Positions 61,509 through 64,000 of a stretch of DNA of 64,000 nucleotides are shown here, in pieces. Source of the DNA: Treponema sp. (lineage in GTDB: Bacteria; Spirochaetota; Spirochaetia; Treponematales; Treponemataceae); contig JAFUDX010000025.1 of assembly GCA_017464425.1 (NCBI GenBank), forward strand, positions 124,001-188,000. The letters run 5' to 3'. The position numbers were made by a program, and so were the translations under genes. Each line of letters starts with the position of its first letter. Position 1 is the first letter of the stretch. The notes below the pieces were generated by a model. It had not been told where the DNA came from. It saw only the letters and a list, made by a program, of their open reading frames with translations, and searched no databases.

Positions 61509-62828
61509 ATGGCAGAACTTATTCAACCACGAGTCCTCAAAGGCTTTAGGGACATTTTACCTTCTTCAGAAATCGTTCGCAGTGACTTACAGGAAAAAAT
61601 CACACGCGTGTACCGTTCATACGGATTCGTTCCGATTGACACGCCGGTGCTTGAATATTCAGAAATTTTGCTCCGAAAATCAAACGGCGAGACCGAAAAA
61701 CAGGTTTTCCGCTTTATGGATAACGGCAAGCGAGATGTCGCGCTCCGTTTTGACCTCACCGTTCCCTTCGCACGCTTTACGGCAGAGCATGAATCAGAAC
61801 TTTACTTCCCCTTCAAACGATACCATATCGCGAAAGTGTGGCGCGGCGAAAAACCGCAGGCAGGGCGTTACCGCGAGTTCGTGCAGTGCGACATCGACAC
61901 GGTAGGAAGCGACAGTGCGGCGGCGGATTTTGAAATTCTTTCTATTATGAAAGCGGCTTTGGCAGAAATCGGCGTTACGGACATTACGATTCATGTAAAC
62001 CACCGCGGCATTTTCAACCGATTCTTGGCGAAATTGGGCGTTGCCGAAAAATCAGAGGATATTTTGCGCTCAGTTGACAAGCTCGCAAAGGTCGGCGAAG
62101 AAGAAGTCAAAAAAGAACTCGTGGAATTCACTGGCTCCGAAGAAAAAGCGGCTGAAATTTTGAAATACATCGCGGGCGCGGGCGATTTTGAGTCAACGCT
62201 TAAAATGATTGAAGAAATGAGCGGCGGCGAAAGCGAAGACTCGCTCCGTATGCGCGAAATCTATGAAATGATGAAAGCGGCAGGAATCGAAGCAACTTAT
62301 ACGCTCGACCCGTCAATCACGCGCGGCTTGGACTATTACACGGGCGTTGTGTACGAAACATTCTTGAACGCACTCCCCTCAATCGGCTCGGTCTGTTCGG
62401 GTGGCCGCTACGACAACTTGGCAGGCTTGTACACAAAAACGCGGCTTCCGGGCGTAGGCGCTTCAATCGGGCTTGACCGCCTTATCGCAGGTCTCACAGA
62501 ACTCGGAAAACTCGAATCAAAAGGAAGCTACCTTGACGCAGAAATCTTCTGCATGGATAAAAATCTCGTCGTGCTCTATCAGAAAGTCGCGGCAGAACTC
62601 CGTGCAAAAGGCGTAAAAGTCGAAGTGTTCCCTGAGCCAAAAAAGATGAACCAACAATACGCCGTCACTGACGCAAAAAAAATCAAGTGGGGAATTCTGA
62701 TTGGCTCAAACGAAGCCGAGAAAAACGCCGTCACGCTCAAAAATTTGCAAACGCGCGAGCAGTTTGTGGAAATCAGCGTGGAAGAAGCGGCAAAAAATAT
62801 TCTCAGCAATTCTTCATCAACCTATTGA
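61509..62828 (+). CDS. hisS: Histidyl-tRNA synthetase
   Basis: 439 residues, class II. Motif 1 near the start (GFRDILPSS, YGFVPIDTPVLEY), FDLTVPFARF and RYHIAKVWRGEKPQAGRYRE (motif 2), histidine-binding RGLDYYTGVVYE near 277 and motif 3 GASIGLDRLIAGL near 318; anticodon-binding domain at the C-terminus. The 5' leader is predicted to be only a few bases. Followed by tRNA-Gly on the same strand. Confidence 0.96.
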   Translation: MAELIQPRVLKGFRDILPSSEIVRSDLQEKITRVYRSYGFVPIDTPVLEYSEILLRKSNGETEKQVFRFMDNGKRDVALRFDLTVPFARFTAEHESELYFPFKRYHIAKVWRGEKPQAGRYREFVQCDIDTVGSDSAAADFEILSIMKAALAEIGVTDITIHVNHRGIFNRFLAKLGVAEKSEDILRSVDKLAKVGEEEVKKELVEFTGSEEKAAEILKYIAGAGDFESTLKMIEEMSGGESEDSLRMREIYEMMKAAGIEATYTLDPSITRGLDYYTGVVYETFLNALPSIGSVCSGGRYDNLAGLYTKTRLPGVGASIGLDRLIAGLTELGKLESKGSYLDAEIFCMDKNLVVLYQKVAAELRAKGVKVEVFPEPKKMNQQYAVTDAKKIKWGILIGSNEAEKNAVTLKNLQTREQFVEISVEEAAKNILSNSSSTY

Positions 62829-62897
62829 CATTTTTTTTCTATTTCTATAAAGTTATTTCTGCAAATGAGAGAAATCATTGCTAATAAAAAAACATTT

Positions 62898-62969
62898 GCG
62901 GAAATAGCGCAGTGGTAGCGCGTCACCTTGCCAAGGTGGATGTCGCGGGTTCGAATCCCGTTTTCCGCT
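62898..62969 (+). tRNA. tRNA-Gly (anticodon GCC)
   Basis: 72 nt. Acceptor GCGGAAA with TTTCCGC, D arm GCGCAGTGGTAGCGC, anticodon loop TTGCCAA giving GCC, T arm CGGG-TTCGAAT-CCCG. CCA not encoded. Confidence 0.96.
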
Positions 62970-62977
62970 CTAACTTG

Positions 62978-63010
62978 AGCGATTTAGATTTCATCTGAAT
63001 CGCTTTTTTT
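62978..63010 (+). terminator. Terminator of tRNA-Gly (and hisS)
   Basis: AGCGATTTAGAT and ATCTGAATCGCT pair (one mismatch) around a short loop, followed by seven Ts. Confidence 0.85.
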
Positions 63011-63043
63011 ATTTCATATTTTCAACAGTTTAAGGGGACAAGC

Positions 63044-64000
63044 GTGAAAGTTACCAAAGAAATCGAAAAATTGGAGCACTCAGCAGCAAAACTTACCGTC
63101 ACAATCGCAAAAAAAGATGTGGCAGACAGCTATTCAGAAACATTGAGCAAATACACAAAGAATGTTCAGATTCCGGGCTTCCGAAAGGGACATGTTCCGG
63201 CGAGCGTTCTTGAGCGCAAATACGGCGAGCAAATTAAAATGGAAGCGGCGAGCGACCTCATCGACAAGTCATTGAACGAAATTTTCTCTGATGAAAAAGA
63301 ATTGGAAAATCGCCCGCTTCCGTACGCACAGCCTGTTCTCGAAAACATGCCAGACTTCGATTCTTCAAAAGATTTCGTCTACACGGTCACTTACGATGTA
63401 TTCCCGAAGGTTGATGTCGCTTCTTTTGATTTCAAGGGAATCTCTATCAAAGAGCCGCAGGTAACGGTGGGCGACGCAGAGCTTAACGAAGAACTCAAAG
63501 GCATTCAGGAGCGAAACGCGGTCGTCATCGACAAAAAGGACGATGAAAAAGCCGAAAAGGACAACATCATCACCATTTCTATCGTAGAAAAAGACGAAAA
63601 AGGCGAAGAAATTGCTTCAACAAAGCGCGAGGATTTCACTTTCACGATTGGCACTGCCGAAAATGTCTACAAAATCGATGATGATTTAATCGGTCTCAAA
63701 AAAGGCGACTCAAAAGAAATCACCAAAAAATACGGCAAGGACGAAAAGGACGAGTCTCTCAAAGGTCAGACAAAAAAATACGCTGTCACCGTCAAGCAGA
63801 TTAAAGTCCGAAATCTCCCTGCCCTTGACGACGAGCTTGCACAGGATGTCAACGAGAAATTCAAGACGCTCGACGACCTCAAAAAAGACATCATGCGCAA
63901 TCTTGAAAACGCAAAGAACAACAAACTCAACGAACTTAAAACAAATGATTTGCTCTCTCAGCTTATCGAAAAATATCCGTTCGAGATTCCTCAGAGCATG
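63044..64000 (+). CDS. tig: Trigger factor, 3' end outside window
   Basis: 319 residues visible, open to the window end. Start is GTG 63044 with AAGGGGA upstream (VKVTKEIEKLEHSAAKLTVT). Ribosome-binding signature GFRKGHVPASVLERKYG near residue 45, a PPIase-like FKBP domain (DFTFTIGTAENVYKIDDDLI near 200, GQTKKYAVTVKQIKVRNLP near 245), and the start of the C-terminal chaperone arm. Trigger factor binds nascent chains at the ribosome exit. Confidence 0.93.
   Translation, partial: MKVTKEIEKLEHSAAKLTVTIAKKDVADSYSETLSKYTKNVQIPGFRKGHVPASVLERKYGEQIKMEAASDLIDKSLNEIFSDEKELENRPLPYAQPVLENMPDFDSSKDFVYTVTYDVFPKVDVASFDFKGISIKEPQVTVGDAELNEELKGIQERNAVVIDKKDDEKAEKDNIITISIVEKDEKGEEIASTKREDFTFTIGTAENVYKIDDDLIGLKKGDSKEITKKYGKDEKDESLKGQTKKYAVTVKQIKVRNLPALDDELAQDVNEKFKTLDDLKKDIMRNLENAKNNKLNELKTNDLLSQLIEKYPFEIPQSM

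Overview
The window looks like a chromosomal segment of a free-living or gut/rumen Treponema (Spirochaetota). Evidence: the paired spirochaetal families TIGR03545/TIGR03546, a bactofilin, Rho with a long N/R/Q-rich extension, many secreted lipoproteins, InlB-type (Listeria-Bacteroides) repeat surface proteins, and a biosynthetic gene set (leuC, leuD, ilvB, ilvD) that host-restricted treponemes such as T. pallidum lack. No prophage, insertion sequence, CRISPR array or defence island is visible. Most of the window is housekeeping. The unusual material is in repeats, homopolymer tracts and 5' regions.

Layout. 1-9570: end of an InlB-repeat surface protein, a divergent DXS-like enzyme, mfd on the minus strand, and a second InlB-repeat lipoprotein broken by one extra base. 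9687-12796: an HMA-like protein without metal cysteines, a D-2-hydroxyacid dehydrogenase, leuC and leuD, followed by a 188-nt nested inverted repeat. 13039-18382: a CPBP protease, a modular lipoprotein with ten consecutive Gs in its signal peptide and a promoter carrying two LacI-type operators, then rho. 18569-24083: bactofilin, lnt, HU, rpsT, tRNA-Glu, a sigma-54-type response regulator and tyrS. 24340-28310: a 56-aa zinc-ribbon protein and a polysaccharide export/chain-length/WecA-like set whose first gene has a 9-G tract at its 5' end. 28365-32684: ilvB, a lone 5S rRNA gene with its own promoter, xseB and mutL. 32686-41293: metG, then a tight operon MBL hydrolase, 63-aa protein, mltG, dnaG, rpoD, queD. 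41447-50460: the TIGR03545/03546 pair, diverging from smc, a membrane protein, an acidic TPR lipoprotein and a SIMPL lipoprotein. 50452-56629: murG-cvpA-holB operon, an outer-membrane barrel candidate, a sugar ABC ATPase and a DUF554 protein with an in-frame repeat insertion. 56728-64000: tRNA-Leu, mnmA, ilvD with a structured leader, a 54-aa protein, tgt, hisS, tRNA-Gly and the start of trigger factor.

Three themes link regions. (1) Phase variation: homopolymeric G tracts sit at the 5' ends of a surface lipoprotein and a surface-glycan transferase gene, and two secreted-protein genes carry single-base frameshifts. (2) Short interspersed palindromic elements occur between genes and, in frame, inside mfd; DUF554 carries an unrelated in-frame insert of the same kind. 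(3) Many genes have a -10 box, often TGC-TAnAnT, only 6-11 nt before the start codon and no Shine-Dalgarno sequence, which suggests widespread leaderless or near-leaderless mRNAs. The ilvD leader may combine such initiation with a stem that could respond to branched-chain amino acids. Functions rest on recognised motifs, not on database searches.
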